DNA from: Podospora pseudoanserina
Lineage: Eukaryota > Ascomycota > Sordariomycetes > Sordariales > Podosporaceae
Reading direction: 5' to 3'
Assembly (NCBI RefSeq): GCF_035222485.1
Contig: NC_085925.1
Location: 3,658,001-3,722,000, forward strand
DNA length: 64,000 nucleotides
Positions 21,802-31,526 of the stretch are shown here, one piece after another. The notes beneath the pieces are model-generated. The model did not search any database, was not told where the DNA came from, and saw only the letters and a program-made list of their open reading frames with translations. Every line of letters begins with the position of its first letter. Position 1 is the first letter of the stretch. Position numbers and translations under genes: made by a program.

Positions 21802-22446
21802 CGCCGAGACGTGGCAGCGGGGTTGATATGAATGAAGCTGTGGTCTCGAGAGGTGGTTCTTGGATAATATTCTGGCTTGGCGCGACAATCGTAGGGTATT
21901 GTGATGGGAGCGTGGTGAATGATGCAGAGGTCAAATTTGTTGTCTTGACGGCGACTGGCAAAAGTTCAACTCCAACGACTGACACAGCTAAGTGCACGGT
22001 CCATCGCCATGGCGGTACTTGGTACTTCTGGCCCACCTTTGCAGTGTCTCAGCCACGTGACTTGGTAGTGAATGAAGTCAAGAATACCTCAATGGTTGCT
22101 CCAAAACTCCATTATCAAGAATATAAACGTCCTTCTGGATAGCTATCAAGATCTGAAAGCCAGTCAGGGAAGCATGTTTGAGGTGTGCTGCCTCTAGTAG
22201 GCTCTGACATGCACAGTGGGAGAAGCACCAGCCACACATCAAACAACGACACCAGCCACAGCTACCAACCAATTCGGAGATAGCCGTGCCGAGCGCGCGA
22301 CTTCAAGAAAATAATTCGAAACCTTTGACAGTCCTGAGCACCTCAACGGCAGCGCCACGGATATCCGTGATCAATTGCGTACGCTCTCTCTCTGTTGGAT
22401 CCCTGCTTCGTCTGCCATAGATACTGACATTCCCTCCCTCAGAATC
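21802..22446. other. divergent promoter region
   Basis: Shared upstream region of the RBM25-like gene (minus) and the bS21m gene (plus). Open frames inside it lack support. Confidence 0.55.
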
Positions 22447-23166
22447 ATGGAGTTCCGCCCACTCGCCCAGATCTGCCGCACGGCAACATCATCATCAACC
22501 AAACCATCACCCCTCCTCAACCTCACCCAAACCTCTCACTTCTCCACTGCCCGAGTGCTCCGTCGAGAAGCCACCGCTGCCGCCCCTTCACCATCCACCA
22601 CCACCACCACCACTACCTCCCGCCCCCAGCAAAAAATCCTCGGCCTCGCCTCCAAACTCAACCGCACCCCCGCCCCTAGACCACCCCCTCTCAAAGTCGA
22701 CCCCTTGTTCGGTCCCTCCTCTTCCTCCTCCACCGGCTCCCTCTCCACCTCCCGCTCCAGCCTCTTTAACCGCACCGTCGGCAAAAAGGAAACCCAAGTC
22801 TTCTCCGCCATCATCAACCGCGACGCCAAAGAATCCCTCAGCAAAGAATCCAGCGGCACCCTCTCCAACCTGACCACCGCCTTGTTCATGACAAACGCCG
22901 GCCTCCAAACCCCCGACATCCGTCTCCGTCCTACCAGCGGCCGTACCGTCCCCGTCAAGAGCAACGATCCCGCCAGAGCGTTCAAGGTGCTCAACGCGCT
23001 GTGCAGACACAATAACTTGTCGAACACGGTCAGGGAGCAGAGGTTCCATGAGCGGCCGGCGCTCAAGAGGAAGAGGAAGCTGAGGGAGAGGTGGAGGACG
23101 AGGTTCAAGGATGGGTTTGTGGCGGTTATCGACCGGACGATGGAGTTGAGGAAGCAGGGGTGGTAA
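22447..23166 (+). CDS. MRP21: mitochondrial ribosomal protein bS21m
   Basis: Intronless 239-residue protein. The N-terminus (MEFRPLAQICRTATSSSTK.., then SHFSTARVLRREA) is basic, Ser/Thr-rich and lacks acidic residues, as expected for a mitochondrial targeting sequence. A Ser/Thr/Pro-rich linker follows. The C-terminal ~60 residues match the S21 family: ALCRHNNLSNTVREQRFHER, then KRKRKLRERWRTRFKDGF. It is a small-subunit component of the mitochondrial ribosome (37S protein MRP21 in yeast naming). I chose the ATG at 22447. The open frame runs further upstream but without another ATG. It is head-to-head with the RBM25-like gene and tail-to-tail with HAUS6 (220 bp). Confidence 0.9.
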   Translation: MEFRPLAQICRTATSSSTKPSPLLNLTQTSHFSTARVLRREATAAAPSPSTTTTTTTSRPQQKILGLASKLNRTPAPRPPPLKVDPLFGPSSSSSTGSLSTSRSSLFNRTVGKKETQVFSAIINRDAKESLSKESSGTLSNLTTALFMTNAGLQTPDIRLRPTSGRTVPVKSNDPARAFKVLNALCRHNNLSNTVREQRFHERPALKRKRKLRERWRTRFKDGFVAVIDRTMELRKQGW

Positions 23167-23386
23167 GGGCAGGACTGAAGGAAAGGGTGGGTAGGGAGGG
23201 GTGTAGATCTTGTAACAACAATAATCACGAGAGGTCACAAAAACAGACTGTGTTTGGTATTTTTCTTTCTGGTATTATGTATCATCTGCCTTGGCCTTTC
23301 GCTGCCCATCTTGGGAGGTGTATACAAACTGCAAGATATGCAAACTGCAAAACCTCAAAAAAACAGCATTCATCCCATCGCTATAC

Positions 23387-25786
23387 CTAAAAATCACTCC
23401 CAGCCCAATTCCTTCCCCTCATTACCGGCGTGCCCACCGGACTCGTCGCAATCTTCGGTCTGCTCATAAACACCGCCTCATAATCATCCTCCTTCCCCTC
23501 ATTAATCAACTCCTCGGCAATCAACAGCGTGGTGTTTCCCTCATCCTGATAACTATCCTCTCCTTCCTCATCCAACGAAGAAAAATATGCACTCCTCGGT
23601 CTTCCTGCCTGATTCTGGGGAGTGGTGGGTGCCGCTTTGGCCTGCCGGAGGGATCTCCTCCGCTCAATCTGAGCCTTTTGCTTGACGGCTTCAAAGTTGG
23701 CCATGGAGCGGCGGGTGCGGGAAACGAGGTCTTCGTAGCCGTTTGTGCCTGTCGGTGGGGAGGGAGGGGTGATAGAAGGAGGTTGGGGTTGCTTTTGCGG
23801 TTCGGGGGCCGGGGAGTCGAGGAGCAGGTCGTCGTCTTCGGCGGAGACACGCAGGTTGGCGTGGGAGGTGCGCCGCGCCATGGAGAGGCGGGTTCGTTCG
23901 GCTAGGGAGAGGGTGTGCCTGCTTCGCTTGATCGGGGAGGGGGAGGCGTTGCTGACGGAGGCGAGGATTTGGTCGGCCATTTCCTGGGTTGGAGATGGCA
24001 ACTCTTCTGGCGGGGAGGGAAGTTGGGGGGAGAGTTGTGGCGCAGGTAAAACGGTATTCCGTGTTGGGGTTAGGGTTGGCTTGGGTGGTGAACTGAGACG
24101 CCTTCGTGGGCTCTGAGTGGGTGTGGGTGTCTGGGTAGGTTCCCGTCTTCTTGGTGATGGTGTATTCGATTTGATGGTGGCTGACCGGCGGAGAGCGTGA
24201 CGGGAGGGTGTTGTTGGGATTTCATTCACGTCAATTTCATCGTGGTAAAACGACTGTGCCTTTCGAAGAACCGGCTCAAACACCGGCTCGAGCTTGATCG
24301 GGTCCCGGCGCGGAGGTGATGGGCGGACCGCGATTGGCGTTGGCTCATGGTCGCTAATGTCTGAGATCTCCTCGCTCTCGGACTCGACAACGCCGTCCAA
24401 ATCTAATGGCGGAACTACCGTGGGCGCTTGTTGGAAGAAGGATGGAATGTGGGTCGCGCTGGGAGTAATGCCATCCAACTCGGCCTTGAGATTCGAAATC
24501 AACTTCTCGTACTCGTGATCGAAATCGCTCGCCCTACTTGAGGCCAGCTTCTTTGTGCTTGCCCGCCCCATATGGAGGGTCTCGTGTCCTCGAAATCCAA
24601 GATCAATACCCCTTGGTCGCTCCTGTGCTCCAGCCTGTCGTGTGGTAGACCCTGATGCGGTGTCCCCAAACATCCTCTGGCGGAAGCCCTGCCACCTTTC
24701 CAGCCTCTCCCTCTGGCTTCTAACACGGTCGTCGAGCTGTTCCAGCAACCCAGGCTCTTTTTCGTCCAGCTCAGCCAACCGATCAGATTGAACCCTCCTC
24801 CAAACCCTGTCAAAGGGCGCTGACAAGACTCCATCTCTCTGGGCCTGGCTGTCCCCATGCAGGAGCGTCTCCATCCAGCGCTCGCTTCCCGTCCAGTTGT
24901 TCCTAACAGTCTTCCATACATCTCGTCTGGTCTGTTCAGGCACTCCTTCCTCGCCGTCGTCGCCTTGGTCTTGCTGTTGCCTCCGCCTGCGTGCAATGCC
25001 TCGTTCTTTGTCTGCCAATAATTCGGCAAAGCTGTTGAATCTCTTTCTCAATGCATTCTTTTCGTCCAATGTTCTTTGCAAAGAGACCCTATGCGCCAGG
25101 ACCAACACCGTCAGCTCTGTCTTGTCCCCAGAATAGCCCATATTCTCCAGCGCCAGTGCTTGAGCCAGTGGTGGACTCATTGGGTCGCGCGAGTTGAGCT
25201 GCCTCTCCGCGACGACTTTCTTCAAGACGACCGACGAGAATACCGCCAAGACCTCTTCCAGCCTCTCGCCCTTGCACTCGTCCAGCATCGTCTTGCGCAC
25301 CACGGCATCTCTTCCCAGGACCCCATTCTTCTTGGCTTGTTCCAATTGTCTCAGCAAGGCGGCGCGCAGGTTCAGCGACTGAACCTGGTCGTTCGGAGGG
25401 AAGAATGGAAGCAATTTGTTTCTTGTTTCGTCCCTGTCGTAGAGAGCGAAGAGGTGGTACAGGGCCCATTCGACGCATTGGACGCGCTTCTTCTGTCCGC
25501 CGGCATCTTTGGCGTTGAATGTCGAGGGAGAGATACCGGGCCAGTCAGGCGAGAGGTCTAGGTCGAGGAGGCGGAGGTTCGTCAGAAACAGCGAGACGTT
25601 GGAGATGGAGGTCGGTGAAGCGACAACGGGCAACGAGACTGATGGGTGCTGGGGCGGCGGGGCAGCTGGGGCAGTCCCACGGATTGAGTTCAAGGTCGTC
25701 GAGGGAGGCGGTTTGCTAGGATGGGAGGGCGCACGGGTCGGGCGAGTGCAGGTGGCAATGGATGTGGTCGAGGTAAGGTTCGCCAT
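23387..25786 (-). CDS. HAUS6: HAUS augmin-like complex subunit 6
   Basis: Intronless 799-residue protein. Residues about 60-320 match the HAUS6 N-terminal domain: FLTNLRLLDLDLSPDWPGIS, then KKRVQCVEWALYHLFALYD, RNKLLPFFPP and RLEEVLAVFSSVVL. A charged, likely coiled region follows (RTLDEKNALRKRF..RRRRQQQDQGDD). The C-terminal half is Ser/Pro/Arg-rich and probably disordered. The augmin complex binds spindle microtubules and recruits gamma-tubulin to nucleate branches; it is known in filamentous fungi. I chose the ATG at 25786 (MANLTSTTS), since the upstream in-frame part from 26065 has leader-like composition. The 2.4 kb intact frame is a useful local control for sequence quality. Confidence 0.88.
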   Translation of the reverse strand: MANLTSTTSIATCTRPTRAPSHPSKPPPSTTLNSIRGTAPAAPPPQHPSVSLPVVASPTSISNVSLFLTNLRLLDLDLSPDWPGISPSTFNAKDAGGQKKRVQCVEWALYHLFALYDRDETRNKLLPFFPPNDQVQSLNLRAALLRQLEQAKKNGVLGRDAVVRKTMLDECKGERLEEVLAVFSSVVLKKVVAERQLNSRDPMSPPLAQALALENMGYSGDKTELTVLVLAHRVSLQRTLDEKNALRKRFNSFAELLADKERGIARRRRQQQDQGDDGEEGVPEQTRRDVWKTVRNNWTGSERWMETLLHGDSQAQRDGVLSAPFDRVWRRVQSDRLAELDEKEPGLLEQLDDRVRSQRERLERWQGFRQRMFGDTASGSTTRQAGAQERPRGIDLGFRGHETLHMGRASTKKLASSRASDFDHEYEKLISNLKAELDGITPSATHIPSFFQQAPTVVPPLDLDGVVESESEEISDISDHEPTPIAVRPSPPRRDPIKLEPVFEPVLRKAQSFYHDEIDVNEIPTTPSRHALRRSATIKSNTPSPRRREPTQTPTPTQSPRRRLSSPPKPTLTPTRNTVLPAPQLSPQLPSPPEELPSPTQEMADQILASVSNASPSPIKRSRHTLSLAERTRLSMARRTSHANLRVSAEDDDLLLDSPAPEPQKQPQPPSITPPSPPTGTNGYEDLVSRTRRSMANFEAVKQKAQIERRRSLRQAKAAPTTPQNQAGRPRSAYFSSLDEEGEDSYQDEGNTTLLIAEELINEGKEDDYEAVFMSRPKIATSPVGTPVMRGRNWAGSDF

Positions 25787-26808
25787 GGCTGGAGCATCTT
25801 CTTCTCTAACACCAACTTTGCAAGATTCCAGGTTCGCTGATGACTGGGCTAGTCCAGTCAGTGAATTGGGGACTGCGCAACCAGTCGCAAACAGAGGAAA
25901 ACGAGTGACGCTTCCAGAGCGTCGTCTGGGAAAGAGAGACAGGGCAAACTTCAGGCGGTCAAGAGGCAGAACAGCTGGCAATTGCACACACAATGGACAC
26001 ACGTGGACGGCGCATTCGGCAACACCAAAGCTCCCTCGATCATGCACGTAGCGGGTGGTAAACAATCTAAGTGGGGCCGCTCGAGTCGCATGCGCTAGCC
26101 AACAGCACTGCCAGTGATTGGCCCCGTTGCTAGGGGCATTCAGGGTTAGGGTACATGATCAGTCATGCTCCAAGTTGCTCTGTCTCAACATGCATCAACA
26201 TTCACAGGGCCCAAGTTGGCCATTTGTTTGGCCAGATATTTGAACCTATTTGAGTTCCGGCTACTTGAGACACCAAGGTACCCATCATGCCGCCAACAAA
26301 CTTGAGCTCAAGTTTCCAGTGGGGTTCCTTGGATTCAACGCCTCCCCATCACCAAGAGGACGATGGACCAACAAAGTCATTTACGAATAACAGGGGATGA
26401 GGCCTGCTTAATAATACCTAACGCAATGTCTTATTCTACTTGGTGGTTTCTGTAAACCCCTCAGGGTTCTTTCCTGGTCCTCTTGCGTCATCATCCTCCC
26501 CCTTGCCATTGATACCTGAGGACCAAGGCGTTGGACGCTGAATAGGGGCCTTTTGTTTATTGTTCACATTGTTCAGGCAGCGTCCTTTTCACAATGATCA
26601 TGAAGCAGAGCTCGCCGCGGAGAATTCGCTGCACTACACTCCGCCCTTCTCCTTCATATTTCTTCCGATTTTCGCCAAAAATCACAACAACCATCAACAG
26701 GTCACCCCAGTTCCATGAACCAGTAAACCTCTCTCTTGTTGTATCTTCACACTCAGCGACTGACATTTCTCGCATAGTTTCACAACTTACATTGTGTGAA
26801 CAAGAGCC
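25787..26808. other. intergenic, divergent
   Basis: Upstream of both HAUS6 (minus) and the DUF6604 gene (plus). Contains leader-like sequence on both sides; no other gene, repeat or RNA seen. Confidence 0.55.
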
Positions 26809-29641
26809 ATGGCCGCTCGCCACGACTATCTCGCCTACAAGCACGACACCAGCTTGCTTCTTCGCTGGATGATACAGACCTCCAACAACATCATCAAAGC
26901 ACGCAAGGCTGAAATTGCCGAACTCCAGTCGCACGAACTCAACAAGAGGGGTCAAATTAGGGTCGATGGGATCGTCCCGTTGTGCGGACTCATTGCCAAG
27001 CATGTCACCAACGTCTCACCATCAATTTACCGACTCTTTCAGTCCATAATTGATGCCCGGACCGCCAGTTATTCAAGGTCCCAGAGGGTCGCGATCCAAA
27101 TTCAAGACAAAAATGTTGAGGAATGCAATTCTACCTACAAGTTCTTCATTGGCACCCTCGTAGCGGTCTTGGAGGCTCTCGGGAGTACGCCTTCGAAGGC
27201 GGGGGCAAGCCAGAATGCGGATCATGGTGCTTCATCAGTTAGTAAAGAGGACGCCAAGCAGCTCATCTCCGCCAATAGATTTGTCCCTCTCCAGAATGGC
27301 GAGATAGATGGGTCTAGCGACAAGGAGGTCCCACAACAGTCATCGACGACCCAACCACGAAACAAGCCCGTCCTGGTAGAGCAAAGAAGAGCAAGAAAGG
27401 CAAGAATCACAACCACAAACGCCCAGAGCCTTCCATCTCAGAAGAAGATCCCGTCAATCTTTCACTGGAAGATTACAAGCTCATTGAAGAAAAAGATTCG
27501 GGATGGGGGTACATGTGGGCTGTATCCGATTTGGCCCGAAACTGGATACAGCTTCGCCGCTCTCTTCAAGAGGTTTGGCGAGATGTCGCATACAACCACC
27601 TCAACATTGCTATTGGCGGCACGCTCTCCAACTCCGCCATTGCCATGATCCAACGACGTTCAAGAGCGATATTTGTCAATTTCCCCGACCATGATTCATA
27701 TGGCAGCATCATGAACGTAGTCACCTGGGGGTTGCCTTATGAATTGCAAGGCAAAATGTTATCACACTTGTGGTCGTTGCCCCAATTCCGACCAGACAAC
27801 TTTACGCCTTCCAAAGAGATATGTGTTGATGCCAAAGAGCAGTTGATGGCCTATTCCTACAACTATCTCGTCGAATTCATCACTGATCCAACACACTCGC
27901 TCTGGCAAGCCAACCAAGCGCATGCTCGCGGAACTCGACAGCGGGGACCCCAACCTCAGCCTCCAGACGGCGACAAAAGAGGAGTGCCTGCTGTGGCGAA
28001 GGAGCTACACGATCAATTGGCTGTATGAGATGGTAAATACGGTTTCAATGTCACATCCTCAACACCGAAAGGTCCTTGGGCTTCAGGAGTTCTCAGCCTT
28101 CGTCACCCTCGCTATGCAAAACCCAGGAACCCACTTCCGCCACAAGATCCTCCCTCATCATGTGTTTCAGCTGCAGCTGATCATGGACTCCATGCCATAT
28201 CCTGAGCATGGGCCCAAAGTTTTCTTGGAGGGGATACGCTAGCACCACCAGCGGACTCATTCGATCCTCAACATGTCATCAAGGACGAGTTCCTGAATAC
28301 TAAGCGTTACGGGACGCACGGTTCCACGATATGATGCAGATATGGAATATAGAAAGCCCTGAGGAAAGGCAAGCATCTGATCCCAAGTTCCAAAAAGAAG
28401 CATCGAGTTTGGATGACTTGATAGAAAGTCTCCATGGGTTTCTTGGACAGCCCAAGCACGCCAATGGATCAACTATAGCTCATTCACGATTTATCCAAAC
28501 ACATGAAAACGGACTTTGGGCCTACTTGCCCTTTCTTTGCGGTGTCGGCTTAAGTGAAGGACTGGAACTGACTTACCGAGTCATAATGGGACTTTGGGAC
28601 CGGAGTCCAGGACCCATCGTTCTTGTCCATCTGCACAACATAGTGTGCCGAAAAGGCTATCTCAAAGAGCCGTTGGATACGCTCCGTCTGGTGGAGTCTC
28701 AGTTTGCGCGATGCCTGTTTCCTGATGGCAAGGCCCTGACTTTCCACTTTCACAGGGCGCTGCAGCGGATGGTCCAACAGTTCGCCACACACGATTCCCT
28801 CCGTGTTGAATGTTTAAGGGCACACCACCAAAGGCTGCTGAGCCAATGGCCGAACGAAGATATTGATCTTCATGCACAGCTTGACGGTGAGGCTTGCAAA
28901 ATTTCCAACGAGAAATCGGATTTGGTGCTGTACAGAGAGGCGAAATGGGATCTTGATCGCATCCATGATCGGGATCTCAAACTGCATTCGCTCCTCTCAA
29001 GAGCGCGGCTGTATCACATGAACAGAGTCCTGGATCCATCCACCGGGTAGCAGCGGCTCCGTGATACTGAGCTGAAGAGACGACTCAGCCACATTGGCAT
29101 GAGTGAGGAGGAAGTTGCTCATTTCGCCCCCGAAACTGTCATGCCAGCCAAAGTTGACCGAAGCATGAGCAATGCCAGTCGTCACACTGACGATTACCAG
29201 CCCAACACACTATCCAACAAGGATTTATTGGAAATTGTGCAGGTGGATATCACCAATGATCTCTTGAGCACTCAGCCTTTCTCGGGCTTAAATTACCTTG
29301 CAGTACATGTATCATGCTATTTGTTGTTTAGGGAAATCTACACGACACTCAACGAAAGGCGGAACAAAACGTGGACGGCGGTCAAGAGTTCTTGGAGGCC
29401 AGGTAGCGAGAGACTCGCATTGTCGCTGGCTTTCAGGGTGTTGAAGATGGGTGATCGGGATGAAGAGTGTCTACAAATCATAGCTGAGGCATTCGACCCT
29501 TGTCGCAACAGGGCCAGTCCTAGAGCGCATATTTACTGCAATCGCCTCCTTCTTTCTGATGAGGAGGGTGAGCCGAAGAAAGGCCAATTGAATGCCGATG
29601 GAGATGGCTTGATTGATAATGGTGCCTGTTGTGTCATGTAA
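26809..29641 (+). pseudogene. decayed DUF6604-domain gene
   Basis: One long gene (~930 codons) can be followed through several frames. The N-terminus is a DUF6604 domain: YLAYKHDTSLLLRWMIQTSN, then GLIAKHVTNVSPSIYRLFQS and NSTYKFFIGTLVAVLEALG. Later family blocks also appear: ARNWIQLRRSLQEVWRDVAY, ECLLWRRSYTINWLYEMVN, NGLWAYLPFLCGVGLSEGLE, RALQRMVQQFATHDS and RVLKMGDRDEECLQIIAEAF. The frame changes near 27370 (one base lost before GRAKKSKKGKN), near 27900 (between THSLW and KPTKRMLAELDSGD) and again between 28240 and 28330. An in-frame TAG at 29048-29050 interrupts DPSTG-QRLRDTELKRR. None of these sites has intron signals of the strength seen in other genes here. DUF6604 proteins are large fungal proteins of unknown function. 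The last block (DGDGLIDNGACCVM) ends at a TAA at 29639. Confidence 0.8.
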
Positions 29642-30584
29642 TATGGGTCGACATCGCACCAAGAGGTAGAGGGGAAATAATAGGCAAGGATTCACCCTAC
29701 ACCCCATCATGATCCCATAGACCTTCCACCAAACCTCTTTAATCCTCACAACACCCCTTTCTTTAACGACAACTCCATAAAAGCAACTCCTGTCATCCGC
29801 TTGTCAGCCTCAATCTTCCCAAGCAACATACCCCAATTGATCACCCCCTACCTAAACAGCCCCCATAAAAACACACAAATCCGAAATCAGGCTCGGGCAA
29901 GGAAATAAACTGCCCCAAAAAGGAACATAAGCCACATACCGAAAGTCAGTCTCATCAACCGGCACCGGGCACAATGATATATTCTTGCATCCTCTACCAA
30001 GCGACACATTTTACGGTACAGTCAATGTCATAAACCAACAAAATCCTTGTCTTTTGTAAGCTAACAAGGTGGGTATAGATGATTCAAGACAAAAGCCAAA
30101 CAAAACAAAACCCCCTTTTACCCCTGACAGGCTGGGTGTGGGTCCCACTTTTCCCTGACCATCACCTTAACTTAAATGTAAGGTACAATAATTTCCTCCC
30201 GATACTACAAAATTCTTCCAACCGAGTTCCCTTGCACCGTTCCCATTTCTTTCAATCGACATTGGGCTTTTCAGGGTTCTAAAGATTGGTCCTTTGTGGG
30301 GAGATAACCCCCTTGCCTTGGCCTGTGGTCAAGGACGTCTTTCTGGTACGACACTCTGTCCTCCTAGGAATTATTCGTCCAAGAAATTTCCTCAGAAGAT
30401 GAGGGAAAGGCTCCAGAAGGCTCCATGGCATAGGGTTGTTCAACCATCCGCCAGTGTCGGCCCATGACCAACTTGTAAAATGACTCGAATGGTGCCAGTC
30501 TCGTGATGAAGTCTGGTTCTTCGTTTGATGTAGCAACCGATGATCATTCGTTCACCGGGGTCGGCTCATCCATCGAGTCATGGA
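29642..30584. other. intergenic
   Basis: A/C-rich sequence between the two broken loci. Short frames only; nothing recognisable. Confidence 0.55.
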
Positions 30585-31526
30585 TCAATCACGGGTTTGC
30601 TTATTGAGGAGGGTCGTGACTGGTACTTCCTCGGGCAATGTTTGCTCGGCCAGTGTTGCGGACGGCAATTTATGATATGCCCACAGTCTTGCAGCTGGTT
30701 CGGCGCTGGCGTTGTTGTTCCAGTAATTATTGTTCCAGTGATTACCGTCATCATAATTTGGCGCAGGATCATGGAGATGCCACATCGCGGCGCTCACCCT
30801 ATTCACCCCATGCCAGAACCGGTTCCACCAACTCTGTACCCCCCCTCCTTTTCCCACTCCTAGCTTGGATTCCTCTGACCAAAAGAGCAAGGGTCTCACC
30901 CAAAGCCACACACAACCCCGTCCCTCATCTCGTCAAGTCCATCCCAGATCTGTGTACCCCGGTGGAAGAAGCTCCAGATAGCCTCAGCCTGGCAACGATA
31001 ACTCCCAAATCTCACCACCATTTTCCTAATCGGCAACTTTCTCCGTGGTTGAACCCCCCCACCCCCCCGATGAACCCCCAAGGCTGACTTTCCTCCCAAG
31101 CCTCCACCTACCCAGCTCCTACACCGGCGGCTAAACAACCGTGCCAGCCATCTACTATTGATTTTTCGGACCGTCCCCAATAAACACCAAAACCCTGCCA
31201 TGTCTCAGTTCACCAGTTGTAGCTCCGTCAAAAACATTCGTAGGAATCTCATAAACCGGATTCCGATTCCTGGTGACCATAATCCGCCCATCCCCAACCA
31301 ACGCCCGGGGCCCGTCGGCCAACACCTGCATTCTAGTGTCCTGATTCACAAGCGGACTCCCGCTTGCTGGCGAGATCCTGCATCAGTGATTGAAGAAGCG
31401 GCTTGCGCTTTTCCGGTCGAATAAGGTTAGCTTCGCCGCCGAGGTGCTGTGGCCGTGTCAGGGCGCGGGAGCGGGAGCGGGAGCGAGCGAAGGCGCGGCG
31501 CTGGTGTTGTCGAGCCAGAACGGCAT
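30585..31526 (-). pseudogene. possible remnant of an unknown gene
   Basis: Coding-like stretches lie in the same direction but not in one frame. From an ATG at 31526 (preceded by GCTCACC) the frame reads MPFWLDNTSAAPSLAPAP. After two in-frame TGA codons it continues as QDTRMQVLADGPRALVGDG and NPVYEIPTNVFDGATTGEL. Further along come FHRGTQIWDGLDEMRDGVV and, in another frame, MWHLHDPAPNYDDGNHWNN and ARLWAYHKLPSATLAEQTL. No strong donor or acceptor pairs explain the breaks. I do not recognise the family. It could also be chance composition, so confidence is low. Confidence 0.3.

Noticed and set aside
22536-23238. Two minus-strand frames over 200 codons opposite bS21m
   Set aside because: They are antisense to a recognised ribosomal protein and have Pro/Gly-rich shadow composition.
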